A stretch of 64,000 nucleotides of DNA from Leyella lascolaii (lineage in GTDB: Bacteria; Bacteroidota; Bacteroidia; Bacteroidales; Bacteroidaceae): assembly GCF_900079775.1 (NCBI RefSeq), contig NZ_LT556050.1, positions 220,704-284,703 of the forward strand, read 5' to 3'. Both the position numbers and the translations under genes were made by a program. Below the pieces are notes generated by a model that did not search any database, was not told the DNA's origin, and worked only from the letters and a program-made list of their open reading frames with translations. Shown one piece after another: positions 53,254 to 63,589 of the stretch (positions are counted from its first letter, which is position 1; each line of letters opens with the position of its first letter).

Positions 53254-56200
53254 CGCTTCTTTAATTTAATCAGGAATACAGGTAAAAAGATGAATATGCC
53301 CACCATGGTGAATGCGAGTCCCGACATGGTGCCGACAGCCAGCCCGTACCAGAAATTGTCCGAGCTGTTCTCAATCACGAAAGGCAGGAAGCCCAATATG
53401 GTGGAGAGGACTGTGAGGAAAACCGGACCTATCTTCCGGTTCCACGCCTTGACGAAAGCGGCAGCCTCAGACAGACGCGGGTATTTCCTTCTCACCTCGT
53501 TATATTCGTATGTAAGATAAATGTTTGCGTTGACAGTAAGACCGCACAACAGCACCATGGACGCCATGCCGCCCTGACCGAACGGCGCCCTCAACCAGCT
53601 GAAAGCGAGGAACAGACCTATAAAGGCGACGGGTATGACCATTATTATGGCGAACGGCTGCCTGAAAGAATTGAGCAGCACACAGGTGGTGACGTATATT
53701 ATGCCTATTATGACAAGCAGCACCAGAGCCGTTGTTTTGGTGCGTTCGCTACGGTTGAAAAACATCCCGTACCTTATGGTATAGCCCAACGGAAGAAGCT
53801 TGCTGAAATTCTCAACCTTGCTCTCCATCACATCGTTAGCCCTTCCCATGTCGCCCTTATAGTCGCACTGCACCAGAAGGACATACTGCCTGTTTTCCCT
53901 CTCGATGCTCATCGGAGCGACATGCATCTCAAAAGTGCCTATCTCTGACAGCTTCACCTCCTTTCCGTTGATGACAAGAGGCGTGTTCGTCAGAGCCCAG
54001 ATGTCGTTTTCGTTTCTCGCGTACGACTGTGGCAGGAGCATCTTCACCGCTCCGTTGCGTGATATTCTTACGGAACTTGCGTTGCCATACTGACGCGACA
54101 GCTCGCCTATGACGTCTGCCATGGTGACTCCGTAGCGGCTGAGACTCCTCTCAGATATGTCGAAAGTGAGTTCCTTGTAGTCGGGAAGTGTGACGAGCTC
54201 GCGTGACGATATGGTGACGTTTCTCACTCTCATGACCGACTCGAGCGAGTCTCTGAACTGGGCGGCATATCTCCGCAGCCGGTCATAGTTGTAGCCGTTC
54301 ATCGTGACGGCGTATCTCCCTGCCTCCATGACCGGAGTGTTGGAGAACATCATATTGCCGGGACCTGTGACACGCCAGGTAAGTCCGCTGATTGACAACG
54401 CCTCCTGTATCACCCTGCCGCGCACCGTAACGGGAGCTCCCTCATTGCATGCCTTCTCGCTGAAGAACACCTCGATGAACGCATTGTCGGTACCGTTGAC
54501 ATGGGTATTGAACTGTCTGATGCCAGACTGTGACGCCAGACAATGCTCCATACGCTTTATCGGGATGTCGAGCATCTCGCTTTTTGCACCGGAAGGCAGT
54601 TTGGCTCCGATAATAAGGACAGGTCTGTCAGGGTCGTAGGAAAACTCCTCATCCTCCATCTTGTCGTTGTATGAGCAGAATCTGTAGAGCGAACCGCCTA
54701 TGTACTTGTCCACCCAAGGCTTGATGTACTCAATGTATGTATCGCTGCCAAGCGTCTTGTTGTACAGCCTCACCCACTTGCCCTCCTTTATGATGCTGAC
54801 CGGCAGGAGGAACACAGGCAGTCCGAACGACAGCACGAGCAGCACGCACAACAGCTTGCGATGCCTCCTCAAGAATATTATCAGCCTTTCATAACAGCGG
54901 TTGAACAGCCTGAGCAGCATGAGTTTGCGCGGTGTGATGCGCCTGCTGCGGTATGTGCTCAGTCCTGTCTGCTCCAGCAATGCCGGCACAAAGAAGGTGG
55001 CGACGAACAGCGATGCGAACAGATTGATGATGAGAACCTCTGAAAATTCCCTTAAAGTGACCTTCTGTCTGTCGCCTACGAAGAACACAAGAGAAAGCGC
55101 GCTGACGGTGGTCAGCGTGGCGGCAAGCATGGGCATGAAGGCATTGATGTTCTTGCGGTAGAGCACCTGGTTTGACATCACGATTATGTTGTCTATCATC
55201 AGGTTTGACGAGATGGTGATTGCGGCAAGCGCATACATGTTTACCTCCACCTTGAACACGAAATATCCTATAAGGGCTACGAGCATGGCGACAAGCAGGC
55301 TGAGCATGGTGTCTGCCACGAGCCTCACATTTCTTATAGACAGGAACATGAAAGCCAGAAGGATGATGACGGTGAGTATCAGACGGAAACCGATGTTGAA
55401 AGCCTCAGCCTTCAGTTTCTCTGACATGTCGCTCTCGGAAGACAGCTCATAACCCGGCGGCAACTCTGCCTTCAACATGTCCACGGCATCCCTTATGTGA
55501 CGGCTCACCACAATCTGATTGGCGTCAGGCTTCGCCACAATATAGACAAACACGGTGTTCTGTCCGTTTATGCGCACGCTGCTGTCCTCGTTGCCGCTGT
55601 CGGGGACAATGGTGACGATGGACGACAAAGGAATCCTGACGCCGTCGTCAGACGTGACATAGAGCGAGAGAAAGTCGAGCGGGTCGTCATCGTTCTGCAA
55701 CCGGAACCGCATCATAACCTCATTGCCTTCCTCATCCTCATAGGGAAGAAGACCAAGGCTGGAAGCCGTGCCGCATTCCTGTATGGCACGTATGACCGAC
55801 GAAAAGTCCACATGCAGGTTGTCAAGAACCCTTTGGTCGTACTTCAGGATGAACCCGTCCTGCCGTCTGCCTTCAAACCTCACTTCGTCAACACCCTTAA
55901 CACGGCTCAGCGCAGGCTTCACCTTCTCCTCCACATACGCCGACAACACTGACACGGAAGTGTTGCCTCTGAGAGAGTAGCTCATAAACTCGGTGCCGCT
56001 TCTTCCGCCCGTTGTCGACACGCTAACGTCAGGATAATAAGCCAGATCGGAGATGCGCTTCCACACCTTATTTATATTTGTCATCACAAGAAAGCGCGCC
56101 CTCTTCATGTCTGTGCCCGGAAACATCGTCAGGTTTATCTTGCCCGAGCGTTCGGTAGAGGACGACGTGATGCGGCTCAGTCCCTCTATACGGCACAACA

Positions 56201-56414
56201 CCTGCTCAAGTCTGTTGGTAATCTCATTCTCTACGATACTTGGAGAGAGCTGGTTTCTTGTATTGAACGACACCGTGATGCGCGGCAGCTCTGATGTGGC
56301 AGAGCTTTGGAACGGCACATAATACGCCAGTCCCACTCCTATCAATGACAAGCACACGAACAGGACCAATATTGAGAACGACGATATTTTGCGTGTGGTA
56401 TGTGCCATATTCAC
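53250..56414 (-). CDS. RND transporter permease, second subunit (RND-B)
   Basis: 1054 residues with two large periplasmic loops and 12 predicted helices. Helix 4 has SSNLMIDNIIVMSNQ, with a single Asp in place of the AcrB Asp-Asp pair; helix 10 has GLTVNANIYLTYEYNE, without the usual Lys. It differs strongly from the partner RND-A, and together they resemble two-pump systems such as MdtBC in which subunits differ in proton-relay residues. Overlaps RND-A and the channel gene by 4 bp each. Substrate unknown. Confidence 0.9.
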   Translation of the reverse strand: MNMAHTTRKISSFSILVLFVCLSLIGVGLAYYVPFQSSATSELPRITVSFNTRNQLSPSIVENEITNRLEQVLCRIEGLSRITSSSTERSGKINLTMFPGTDMKRARFLVMTNINKVWKRISDLAYYPDVSVSTTGGRSGTEFMSYSLRGNTSVSVLSAYVEEKVKPALSRVKGVDEVRFEGRRQDGFILKYDQRVLDNLHVDFSSVIRAIQECGTASSLGLLPYEDEEGNEVMMRFRLQNDDDPLDFLSLYVTSDDGVRIPLSSIVTIVPDSGNEDSSVRINGQNTVFVYIVAKPDANQIVVSRHIRDAVDMLKAELPPGYELSSESDMSEKLKAEAFNIGFRLILTVIILLAFMFLSIRNVRLVADTMLSLLVAMLVALIGYFVFKVEVNMYALAAITISSNLMIDNIIVMSNQVLYRKNINAFMPMLAATLTTVSALSLVFFVGDRQKVTLREFSEVLIINLFASLFVATFFVPALLEQTGLSTYRSRRITPRKLMLLRLFNRCYERLIIFLRRHRKLLCVLLVLSFGLPVFLLPVSIIKEGKWVRLYNKTLGSDTYIEYIKPWVDKYIGGSLYRFCSYNDKMEDEEFSYDPDRPVLIIGAKLPSGAKSEMLDIPIKRMEHCLASQSGIRQFNTHVNGTDNAFIEVFFSEKACNEGAPVTVRGRVIQEALSISGLTWRVTGPGNMMFSNTPVMEAGRYAVTMNGYNYDRLRRYAAQFRDSLESVMRVRNVTISSRELVTLPDYKELTFDISERSLSRYGVTMADVIGELSRQYGNASSVRISRNGAVKMLLPQSYARNENDIWALTNTPLVINGKEVKLSEIGTFEMHVAPMSIERENRQYVLLVQCDYKGDMGRANDVMESKVENFSKLLPLGYTIRYGMFFNRSERTKTTALVLLVIIGIIYVTTCVLLNSFRQPFAIIMVIPVAFIGLFLAFSWLRAPFGQGGMASMVLLCGLTVNANIYLTYEYNEVRRKYPRLSEAAAFVKAWNRKIGPVFLTVLSTILGFLPFVIENSSDNFWYGLAVGTMSGLAFTMVGIFIFLPVFLIKLKKR

Positions 56415-59400
56415 ATCTCCTTTATCACACCTGTGTCTGCCGGAACGACGGAGTAACGATGCTTTCTTTCCAGAATAAACTTATCATATATCAGCGGTAT
56501 CAGGAACAGACTCACAGGGACGCCAATGCAAAGAGCCGCTATCATGGCGAGCGCGAGCGACTGCTGCAGCTCGGAACCGAGGTCGTTGGTGAAGAAGAAA
56601 GGCACCATGCCGATGACAGTGGTAAGAGATGTCATGATGATGGGGCGTATCCTCATTTTTCCCGCCTTGTGTATCGCCTCCTGCGGCTTCATTCCTTTTT
56701 TGACAAGCACATTGATGGCGTCAAGCTTCAAGATGCTGTCGTTGATGACGATTCCGCAGGACGCTATCAAGCCTATGCCCGACATGATGTTCAGCGAATA
56801 TCCGCAACACATCAGGACGAGCATTGCAAAGGCTATGTCCACAGGTATTTCGGCAAGGACAATGAGCGGCTGCGTGAAGCTCTCGAACTGCGCGCACAGT
56901 ATGAAGTACATAAGCAACAGGGACAACAGGAATATACCTATCAGTCCGGAGGTCATTTTGTTCTCCGACGCCACCTCTCCTCCTATGGCTGACTTCAGCT
57001 CTGGAATGCTGTCCAGCACATCAGTCCTTATGTCGCCTGCCACAGAGCGGGCGTCTTTAAGGTTCCACAGCTTGATGGGATACATCACTCCGTTCCCGTC
57101 AGCCTCCAGATTGGTGAGTCCTGTTGTGTAGGTGTAGCTGACAAGAGAAGACAGCGGGAATTCCATCCTACCGTCTTTCGAGGCAACCGAATGACTGCTC
57201 AGCAGGGTGTTCCAGTCACGTGCGTTGTCCTTCAGAACGACGGGAATGTAGTCTGTAGAATAAATCTCCGAGACCTCAGTACCCTTAAACGCCCTCATGA
57301 GCGCATTGACAACATCCTGCCGGTCGAGCCCGTAATAGTCGATGTTGCGTTTGTTGAGCGACACGACAATCTCTCTCTGCTTTGACGCAGTCTCCATCCT
57401 GCCGCCATATCTTCCAATCTTCCTCTCTATGTCAGCAGCCTCCTCACGGAACTGCGCTCCGTTCACATCATCGGGATAAAGCTTCACTATGACTGGAGCC
57501 TGCCCCGTGTCGAACACTCTGTCAAATATGTTGTCGGCGGCGGAGGTGGTGAGCGCGGCATCCGGATAGCGGCTCTTGACATATCCAGCCAACGAGTCCT
57601 TACACTCCTCCAGCTGTCTGTAGCCGGAAGCCTTCATGTATATCTCTGTCTGATAAGTGGAGAGGATGTCCTTTGTCTCCATCATATAGCCTTGCGTGCC
57701 TACCGATGCTGCGATATAGTCGGTGTGCGGCGTGAAGGCTTTTACAATGTCGTTGGTGCGCCGCACATTCTCTTCCAGCGGCAGGTTGGTGTCCCATGAT
57801 ATTTTGGCAAGCATCTCGCTGCTCTCCGTATGCGGCATGCGCGCCTTGGGCATGAGCTCATAAAACAGGAAGCAAAGGGGGATGGAGAGCAACGCCAGGC
57901 ACAATGACAATCTGCTGCGACGGAACACGAAGCGTATGCCTCTGTCGTAAAAGCGGTCCAACATCCGCGTCAGCAGCCGGCTTAACCTGTCGTGGTTCTT
58001 GTATCTTGACTCCAAAGCCCTGTCCATTTTGCCGAACAGCATAAAGAGCACAGGCATGAGGAACAAAGCAAGGATATAAGCCACGAGGAGACCGATGCTT
58101 ATAGCGAGCGACTGATCGATAAACAGCGCGCCTGCCATGTCGCTCAGAAAGACCAGAGGGATGAACACGACGATGGTTGTGAGCGTGGAGCTAAGCATAG
58201 GCGTTATCATCTCCGCAGTGCCTCTGGCGCACGCCTCGATGATTCCTTCACCTGCCTGCTCGTGCATAAGGATGTTTTCAGACGTTATCAGAATGTTGTC
58301 TATCATCATACCCACGACAAGGATTAGTCCCGAGAGACTCAGGATGTTGAGCGACATTCCGAACACGAAGAAAGCAAGAAAGGTGATGATGAGCGCCACC
58401 GTCATGCTGATAGCAGTGACTACAGGTGTCTTGAAGTCGCCCATAAAGACAAACGCCACGATAAGCATAAGCACAAGACTCGAGATGAAATTCTCCTTCA
58501 GCGTCACGATGGAATAGTTGAGCAAGGCTGTCTGGTCGCGGCTCTCCTGAAACTCTATGTCCGGATATTGTACGGAGAACTCCTTCAGCGACTTCCTCAA
58601 ATCCTCTCTCAGCCGGTTCACCTTGGCGTCGGTCTTCTTTATGACACGCATGCTGACACAACGTTTTCCCTGTGACAATGCCACGCCTATGTCTTCCTGA
58701 GGCACGAGACTCACATCACACACGTCACCTATTCTGTATATGCGTCCGTTCTTTTTCACCGACACGTTCCTTATATCCTCAACAGACATCAGAGAGTTCT
58801 CTATGTGTATGGTGCGCTCAAAATATCCGTCTCTTATGCGCATGGCACTCGGGCGGACGTTGCTTGCCTGCACGGCGTTCTTTATGTCGGTGCCTGTGAT
58901 GCCTGTCAATTCAAGGTTCCGCTTCTTGGGCGTTATCTGTATCTCCTTTCTCATGAGTCCGCTGATATCGACCATAGCTACTTCGGGGAGCTGTTCTATG
59001 CGCCGGCTGATGACCTTCTCGCACAACTCACTCATACGGACAAACTCATCGGTGTTTGTAGGTTCGAAAGGCCGGTCGCTCTTCAGGGTGAGTGTGACAT
59101 ACTCTACAGGAATATCCGTACTGTTGACCTTGTCGATCTGCGGTCTGTCGAAGTTGGCAGGAAGATTCTCCGTCACCTTGCCTATCTTCTCGTTTATCTC
59201 TACCAGCGCGATGTCGATGTCTGTATTGTAAGCGAATCTGAGATTTACAAATCCATGATTGTTGGACGATTTGCTGTATATGCTCTCGACATCACCCACC
59301 GTAAGCAGTTCTCTTCTTATCGGAGCGATGGCGCTTTGCTCCACCTCCTGTGCTGAAGAGCCCGATGCCGTCACCTTGACATTGATCTCAGGAACAGGTA

Positions 59401-59519
59401 TGTGCGGGAGCAGTGATACGGGCAGATTGGCATATGCTATCACTCCGAGGCAGACAGAACGCGAAAAAGGTCATGCACACAGCGACAGGACGCTTCAGCA
59501 GAAATTTTATCATATCCAT
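56411..59519 (-). CDS. RND transporter permease, first subunit (RND-A), frameshifted near its N-terminus
   Basis: The natural start is the ATG at 59519 or 59513 (MIKFLLKRPVAVCMTFFAFCL, a normal first helix), but that frame runs into PRSDSICQ instead of the expected LGVIAYANLPVSLLPHIPVPEI, which continues in another frame from about 59440. Removing one base of the CC near 59440 (minus strand) restores a continuous protein of about 1035 residues. From there to 56411 the frame is intact, with GMMIDNILITSENIL in helix 4 and the porter domains. The in-frame ATG at 59443 would lack most of helix 1. Either a sequencing indel or an inactivated pump. Confidence 0.8.
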
Positions 59520-59536
59520 ACCACAGTCTCCTCCCG

Positions 59537-60610
59537 TCAGTTTTGTACTTTTACCGCACTTCCGTCCGCAAGGTTCTGCGAACCGGATATTATAACCTCC
59601 ATTCCCGGCTCCAATCCGTCTGTGATGGTGTATTCCGTCATGTTCTCCAGTCCGATATTCACATAATGCCACTCCGCCTTATTGTCGTTTACGGTGAAGA
59701 TGACATCCCGTTCAGACCGGCGCACCACCGCAGTCTTGGGCACGACAATCTGGTCTGGAGCCGTCTTATTGACAAGCACCCTCACACTCATTCCCGAAAT
59801 CAGATTCGCACCGGACTCTACTGTCGCCTCCACCGTTATCAGTCCGTCTTTGTCGACAATGGGATTGATGGCTCTTATGCGTCCTGCCAAAGGCTTCTCG
59901 CCGTCACCGTAAGTCAAGATGGTTACCGCATCGCCCACTCTGACAAGTCTTACCTCATTCTCGACAAGCGGGAACTTCACTTCCATACCGCTCTGACCGA
60001 CAATACGGCAAACAGGCTCGGTTCCGGCAGAGCTGTGTGGCTTGGCATCAAGGTCTGCCACCAGACCGGCGAACGGAGCGCGGAGCGTGGTCTGCTCCAT
60101 ATGTTGTTTGAGTTCCTCAAGCTCCTTCCTGTCTCTCAGGTATCCGCTTTTTATCATGGCAAGCCTGAGTATTTTGGCGGGAATCTTGTCTTGCTCCTCA
60201 TATGAATAGCCTTGTCCGATAAGGATGTCTTTAAGCTGGAACTCGGACATCTCGCATTCCATCTCTTTCTTTGCGATGTCTCCCTGCAGGTCAGACTTGT
60301 CCAGTGACGCTATAGCCTGCCCTTTCTGCACGTGCTGTCCGTTCTTCACATAGACACGGGATATTATCCCGTTGGTTCTGAACATAAGCTCGGCGATGTT
60401 TGTCGCCTCCACTTTTCCGTTGCTCACCATCTGCACCTTGAAATCGGACGGCTTCACCTTGACGGTCCTCACAACACCGGTTATCGTGTCAGCCTTTAAA
60501 GGAACGTTCTGCTCTACGGTCTTATTACCTTCGCCCTTACATCCCGGAAATACAGCGGCAAGGAACATCAGTGCCACCGGCGGGAGTATCTTATATATTG
60601 GTTTCTTCAT
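59537..60610 (-). CDS. RND periplasmic adaptor lipoprotein of the double-RND operon
   Basis: 357 residues from MKKPIYKILPPVALMFLAAVFPGC, a lipoprotein signal with Cys near 24; 20 upstream in-frame codons are rejected. Lipoyl halves VEATNIAELMFRTNGIISRVYVKNGQ and LRAPFAGLVADLD flank a short helical hairpin (EMECEMSEFQLKDILIGQGYSY...). The beta-barrel has FPLVENEVRLVRVGDAV. It precedes RND-A by 17 bp and follows the GT-C gene by 46 bp. Confidence 0.92.
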   Translation of the reverse strand: MKKPIYKILPPVALMFLAAVFPGCKGEGNKTVEQNVPLKADTITGVVRTVKVKPSDFKVQMVSNGKVEATNIAELMFRTNGIISRVYVKNGQHVQKGQAIASLDKSDLQGDIAKKEMECEMSEFQLKDILIGQGYSYEEQDKIPAKILRLAMIKSGYLRDRKELEELKQHMEQTTLRAPFAGLVADLDAKPHSSAGTEPVCRIVGQSGMEVKFPLVENEVRLVRVGDAVTILTYGDGEKPLAGRIRAINPIVDKDGLITVEATVESGANLISGMSVRVLVNKTAPDQIVVPKTAVVRRSERDVIFTVNDNKAEWHYVNIGLENMTEYTITDGLEPGMEVIISGSQNLADGSAVKVQN

Positions 60611-60656
60611 AGTTTGAATATTGTATGTTGTCAGTATTGTCGTGAACTGTACGGAG

Positions 60657-62024
60657 TTAATGTCCGGCATTGACCGGAGCTGTAATCAGTGTTTTCTTTC
60701 CGTCATCATAATCTTTCCTCGATTTGAGTATCTCACGAATGTTCTGTTTAAGCATATCGGTATTTCTCCAGTGTCTCTCATATGTCAGAGTCATTGCCGA
60801 CAGACACACCACATACACTGCAAGCGCAAGTTTCACCCATCGTGTAAACCGGAAGCGCGTCGCCGACAGATAAGCAATCATGAAAGCGCAGCCTATCAGC
60901 GAGAGGTATGAATATCTGTCGGCAGTGACAGCAAACCTTGATATCGGTACTATATGAAGAGCCACAAGAACATGTATGACAAAGAAAAGGGCTGCAAAGA
61001 CTATCATCCTGTCACGTCTGAAGACAAAGACAAGATAGCCCAATGCAAGTACATATAAAGGATAAAGATAAATTCCGAACGGAACGGCGTCACCGGGCTG
61101 GAACGGGAACGGATAAATATAAGACAGGTTGTAAGGCACTATCGCCTTGACAATATATTCAAACAGTGAGTAAAACGCAAGAAGACAGCGTTCCATAATA
61201 TCATACTGCGGCATGGAACCGCCGGAAGTGTCGCCCTGAGAAAGAATGGTAATCAGTCCGAAGAACAGGGCAAGAAACAACATCGGCACTTTCTCCGCAA
61301 CCATCAACAGCACCGGTTCACGTCTGCGCATGGCGTAGTCGACAAGCGCGCAGCACAGCACAAGCACCACAGCCTGTTCCTTTCCGGCGAACGAAAGAAT
61401 GTATAACAGAAGTACAAGCAGATAGGACGCCGCATCCTTTCGCTCGATGTAGCGTATGTAGATGACGAGTGCCGTAAGATAGAACAATGAATATACGAGT
61501 ATCTTGGACGCGCTCAGCCACGCCACCGACTCCACGCATACAGGATGGACAGCGAACAACAATGCCGTGACAAACGCGATTCTGCCCGCGACAGTCGTCT
61601 CTCCATTCTGTGTCTTTAATGACAACAGGAACACAAAACGGTAGGTCAACAGTACGTTTGCCGTATGCAACAGCACGCTGCCGGCATGAAACGCATATGA
61701 GTTATATCCGAAAAGACTGTAAATGATGATATAATAAAGCTCGTTGGCGGGAGCATACTGACCGTGATAAAACTGTGTCACAACATCCCATATGTTGCTC
61801 CATGACATTCCGCGGTCTGTGAACGCGTTTATCACAACCCACTGGTCATCCCAGTGAAACAGGAAATCGTTCCACACAGTCTGTATATATACGGCAACGG
61901 TGACGGCTGCCAGCAGCAGGTAAGGCAACATTCTTCTAATACAGACAGACTGCGTCCGGCAATCCGAAAGCGAGCTTTCATTGCGCTCACCGGCACTCTT
62001 TTGGCGATAATAACCCATAGTCAT
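60657..62024 (-). CDS. GT-C/TMTC-like polytopic membrane protein
   Basis: 455 residues with about ten membrane helices. The first periplasmic loop has FHWDDQWVVINAF (acidic pair near 57-58) and HPVCVESVAWLSASKILVYSLFYLTALVIYIRYI near 160-195, both very like TMTC/DUF1736 and GT39-type lipid-linked glycosyltransferases. The C-terminal TPR repeats of TMTC proteins are absent; it ends shortly after ERHWRNTDMLKQNI. It could transfer a sugar to exported substrates of the neighbouring pump, which is inference. Overlaps the thioredoxin-like gene by 4 bp. Confidence 0.75.
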   Translation of the reverse strand: MTMGYYRQKSAGERNESSLSDCRTQSVCIRRMLPYLLLAAVTVAVYIQTVWNDFLFHWDDQWVVINAFTDRGMSWSNIWDVVTQFYHGQYAPANELYYIIIYSLFGYNSYAFHAGSVLLHTANVLLTYRFVFLLSLKTQNGETTVAGRIAFVTALLFAVHPVCVESVAWLSASKILVYSLFYLTALVIYIRYIERKDAASYLLVLLLYILSFAGKEQAVVLVLCCALVDYAMRRREPVLLMVAEKVPMLFLALFFGLITILSQGDTSGGSMPQYDIMERCLLAFYSLFEYIVKAIVPYNLSYIYPFPFQPGDAVPFGIYLYPLYVLALGYLVFVFRRDRMIVFAALFFVIHVLVALHIVPISRFAVTADRYSYLSLIGCAFMIAYLSATRFRFTRWVKLALAVYVVCLSAMTLTYERHWRNTDMLKQNIREILKSRKDYDDGKKTLITAPVNAGH

Positions 62025-62620
62025 TCTGATAGTTTCTTACTGATGAAATTATGAAACCTGCGTGTGAAGGGAAGCGTTGTCGTACTGACTACGTTAGATG
62101 TCACTATTCTAAGCCCTTCAGTATAAAATAGAATAGGGAACTGAGGTTCATCTTCTATCCCGTCACACAGTTTTCCTTTGCAAATCTCGTAGAATCCTCC
62201 GGCAGGCATCTTACGGTTTCCCATATGACTGTGCATGTCATAATCGAACACGAACACGATGTTGTCACGGCAAGGAAGTTTTGAGAGCAGGGACATCTCA
62301 AGCCTCGAGCAATCAGAACAACTGTTCATGGAGAACAGTACGAGACACTTGCCTCCTCTCATGACAGAATCCAATGGTATATCAGACTCCTTCAGTTTCC
62401 CTGTTCTGTCATAACAGTTCAATGTGGTGTTTCCGTTCAGATACAGTCCGTCATAATTCAGATGACTCATCACCACTTCCGCATCATACTCTCTGTCAGC
62501 ATCCGTCTGTGTATGCCCTCCATTGCTGTCCTTTCCAGACAACATCACCGCAGCGACACCGGCAATCAATGCTGCTGCCGCTACCGTGACCGTTGCAAAG
62601 AATTTCAAATCAGTCTTCAT
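62021..62620 (-). CDS. Membrane-anchored thioredoxin-like protein with CSDC motif
   Basis: 199 residues. One N-terminal helix (about 9-27), then a polar linker and a thioredoxin-like core: LVLFSMNSCSDCSRLEMSLLSKLP with a CxxC (Cys-Ser-Asp-Cys, near 99-102) after a beta strand, and IVFVFDYD and FPILFYTEG strands with the Pro typical of the fold. Similar small proteins accompany 6-bladed beta-propeller lipoproteins in Bacteroidales. Probably acts in the periplasm; redox activity is inferred from the motif. Confidence 0.7.
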   Translation of the reverse strand: MKTDLKFFATVTVAAAALIAGVAAVMLSGKDSNGGHTQTDADREYDAEVVMSHLNYDGLYLNGNTTLNCYDRTGKLKESDIPLDSVMRGGKCLVLFSMNSCSDCSRLEMSLLSKLPCRDNIVFVFDYDMHSHMGNRKMPAGGFYEICKGKLCDGIEDEPQFPILFYTEGLRIVTSNVVSTTTLPFTRRFHNFISKKLSE

Positions 62621-62682
62621 ACATTTTTATTATATAAACATGAAAGTATTTTTATATGTACGGTTCCGTTAGATTCCGCATA

Positions 62683-63429
62683 TCAGTTCTCATAGAACAC
62701 CAGGCACGGATTGCCATCCGGGTCTGCCTTCTCAAAGAACGTCCTCATTTCCTTCTTATAAAGCTTCACGTCAAGATTCTTGGCGAAGATTTCATCACGC
62801 ATACACTCTATCCATATCGGAGCAAACCAGCTTATGAACTCGTTGCGGTTGGAATCTATTATATCAGGCATAAGTCTTCCCTCAAGAAACATGACAGCTT
62901 CCACAGCCATCAGAGCACTTCCTTTGATGTGGATGCCTTCAAGAGTCTTCTTGTTTATCAGATAATTATCTCTGCCTTGAAGCGTAAGAGGCTTTGTAAG
63001 AACAAGTATGTAGTTCTTGTCCTCATAGAGCTCGAAAAGCGGCAAAGAATAACCGCTCTGATAAAGTTTTCCGGCATTTACATCTTCATAAGGTCCAGGA
63101 CCTTCTCCAAGACGTCCTATAGTGCGTATATATTTGCCGGTGGCACGGTCGAAGCAGAATATCTCGTTGGTTCTTGTGAGAACATAAACCTTTCCTTCCA
63201 CATCAACGACACGCTTGATATCCGAGATGAGGCATTCCTCTTTGGCTTCAAGCTGTATCATGTGGATGTTCTTGAAGCTTGAGGCAATGAGAAAATCCTT
63301 GGGGGCTTCCTTGAAAGTCACCTCCTTCACGTCAGCACCAGTCGGGGCGCTCTTCTTCTGCTCGCGGCATGACACTACCAGAATGCCCAGGCAAAACAGT
63401 ACTAATAAACGAATGAATGTATGTTTCAT
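62683..63429 (-). CDS. 6-bladed beta-propeller lipoprotein, copy 1
   Basis: 248 residues with a lipoprotein signal (LLVLFCLGILVVSC, Cys near 21). The propeller pattern is visible: VYVLTRTNEIFCFDRATGKYIRTIGRLGEGPGPYEDVNAGKLY near 75-120, typical of the Bacteroidales 6-bladed beta-propeller/DUF4934-DUF5128 lipoproteins. At 248 residues it is shorter than the usual 350-400, so some blades may be missing. A nearly identical copy lies immediately upstream. First complete gene of the operon to the double-RND pump. Confidence 0.8.
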   Translation of the reverse strand: MKHTFIRLLVLFCLGILVVSCREQKKSAPTGADVKEVTFKEAPKDFLIASSFKNIHMIQLEAKEECLISDIKRVVDVEGKVYVLTRTNEIFCFDRATGKYIRTIGRLGEGPGPYEDVNAGKLYQSGYSLPLFELYEDKNYILVLTKPLTLQGRDNYLINKKTLEGIHIKGSALMAVEAVMFLEGRLMPDIIDSNRNEFISWFAPIWIECMRDEIFAKNLDVKLYKKEMRTFFEKADPDGNPCLVFYEN

Positions 63430-63589
63430 TTCCATTTATGTTTAAATAACCAAAAGCCAGAAAGCCTGATGTTACATTTTCAATTTTTACATTTATATAT
63501 ATATGTGTCTTTTTATTAATTTCACACATTTCATGGCAGGCATACCTGCGGAAATATTACCACATATTCCCGCAGGTATATCCCGCATG

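Noticed and set aside
59443..59443. ATG at 59443 as the true start of RND-A
   Set aside because: It would remove most of the first membrane helix and the basic N-terminus, both of which are present just upstream in another frame.
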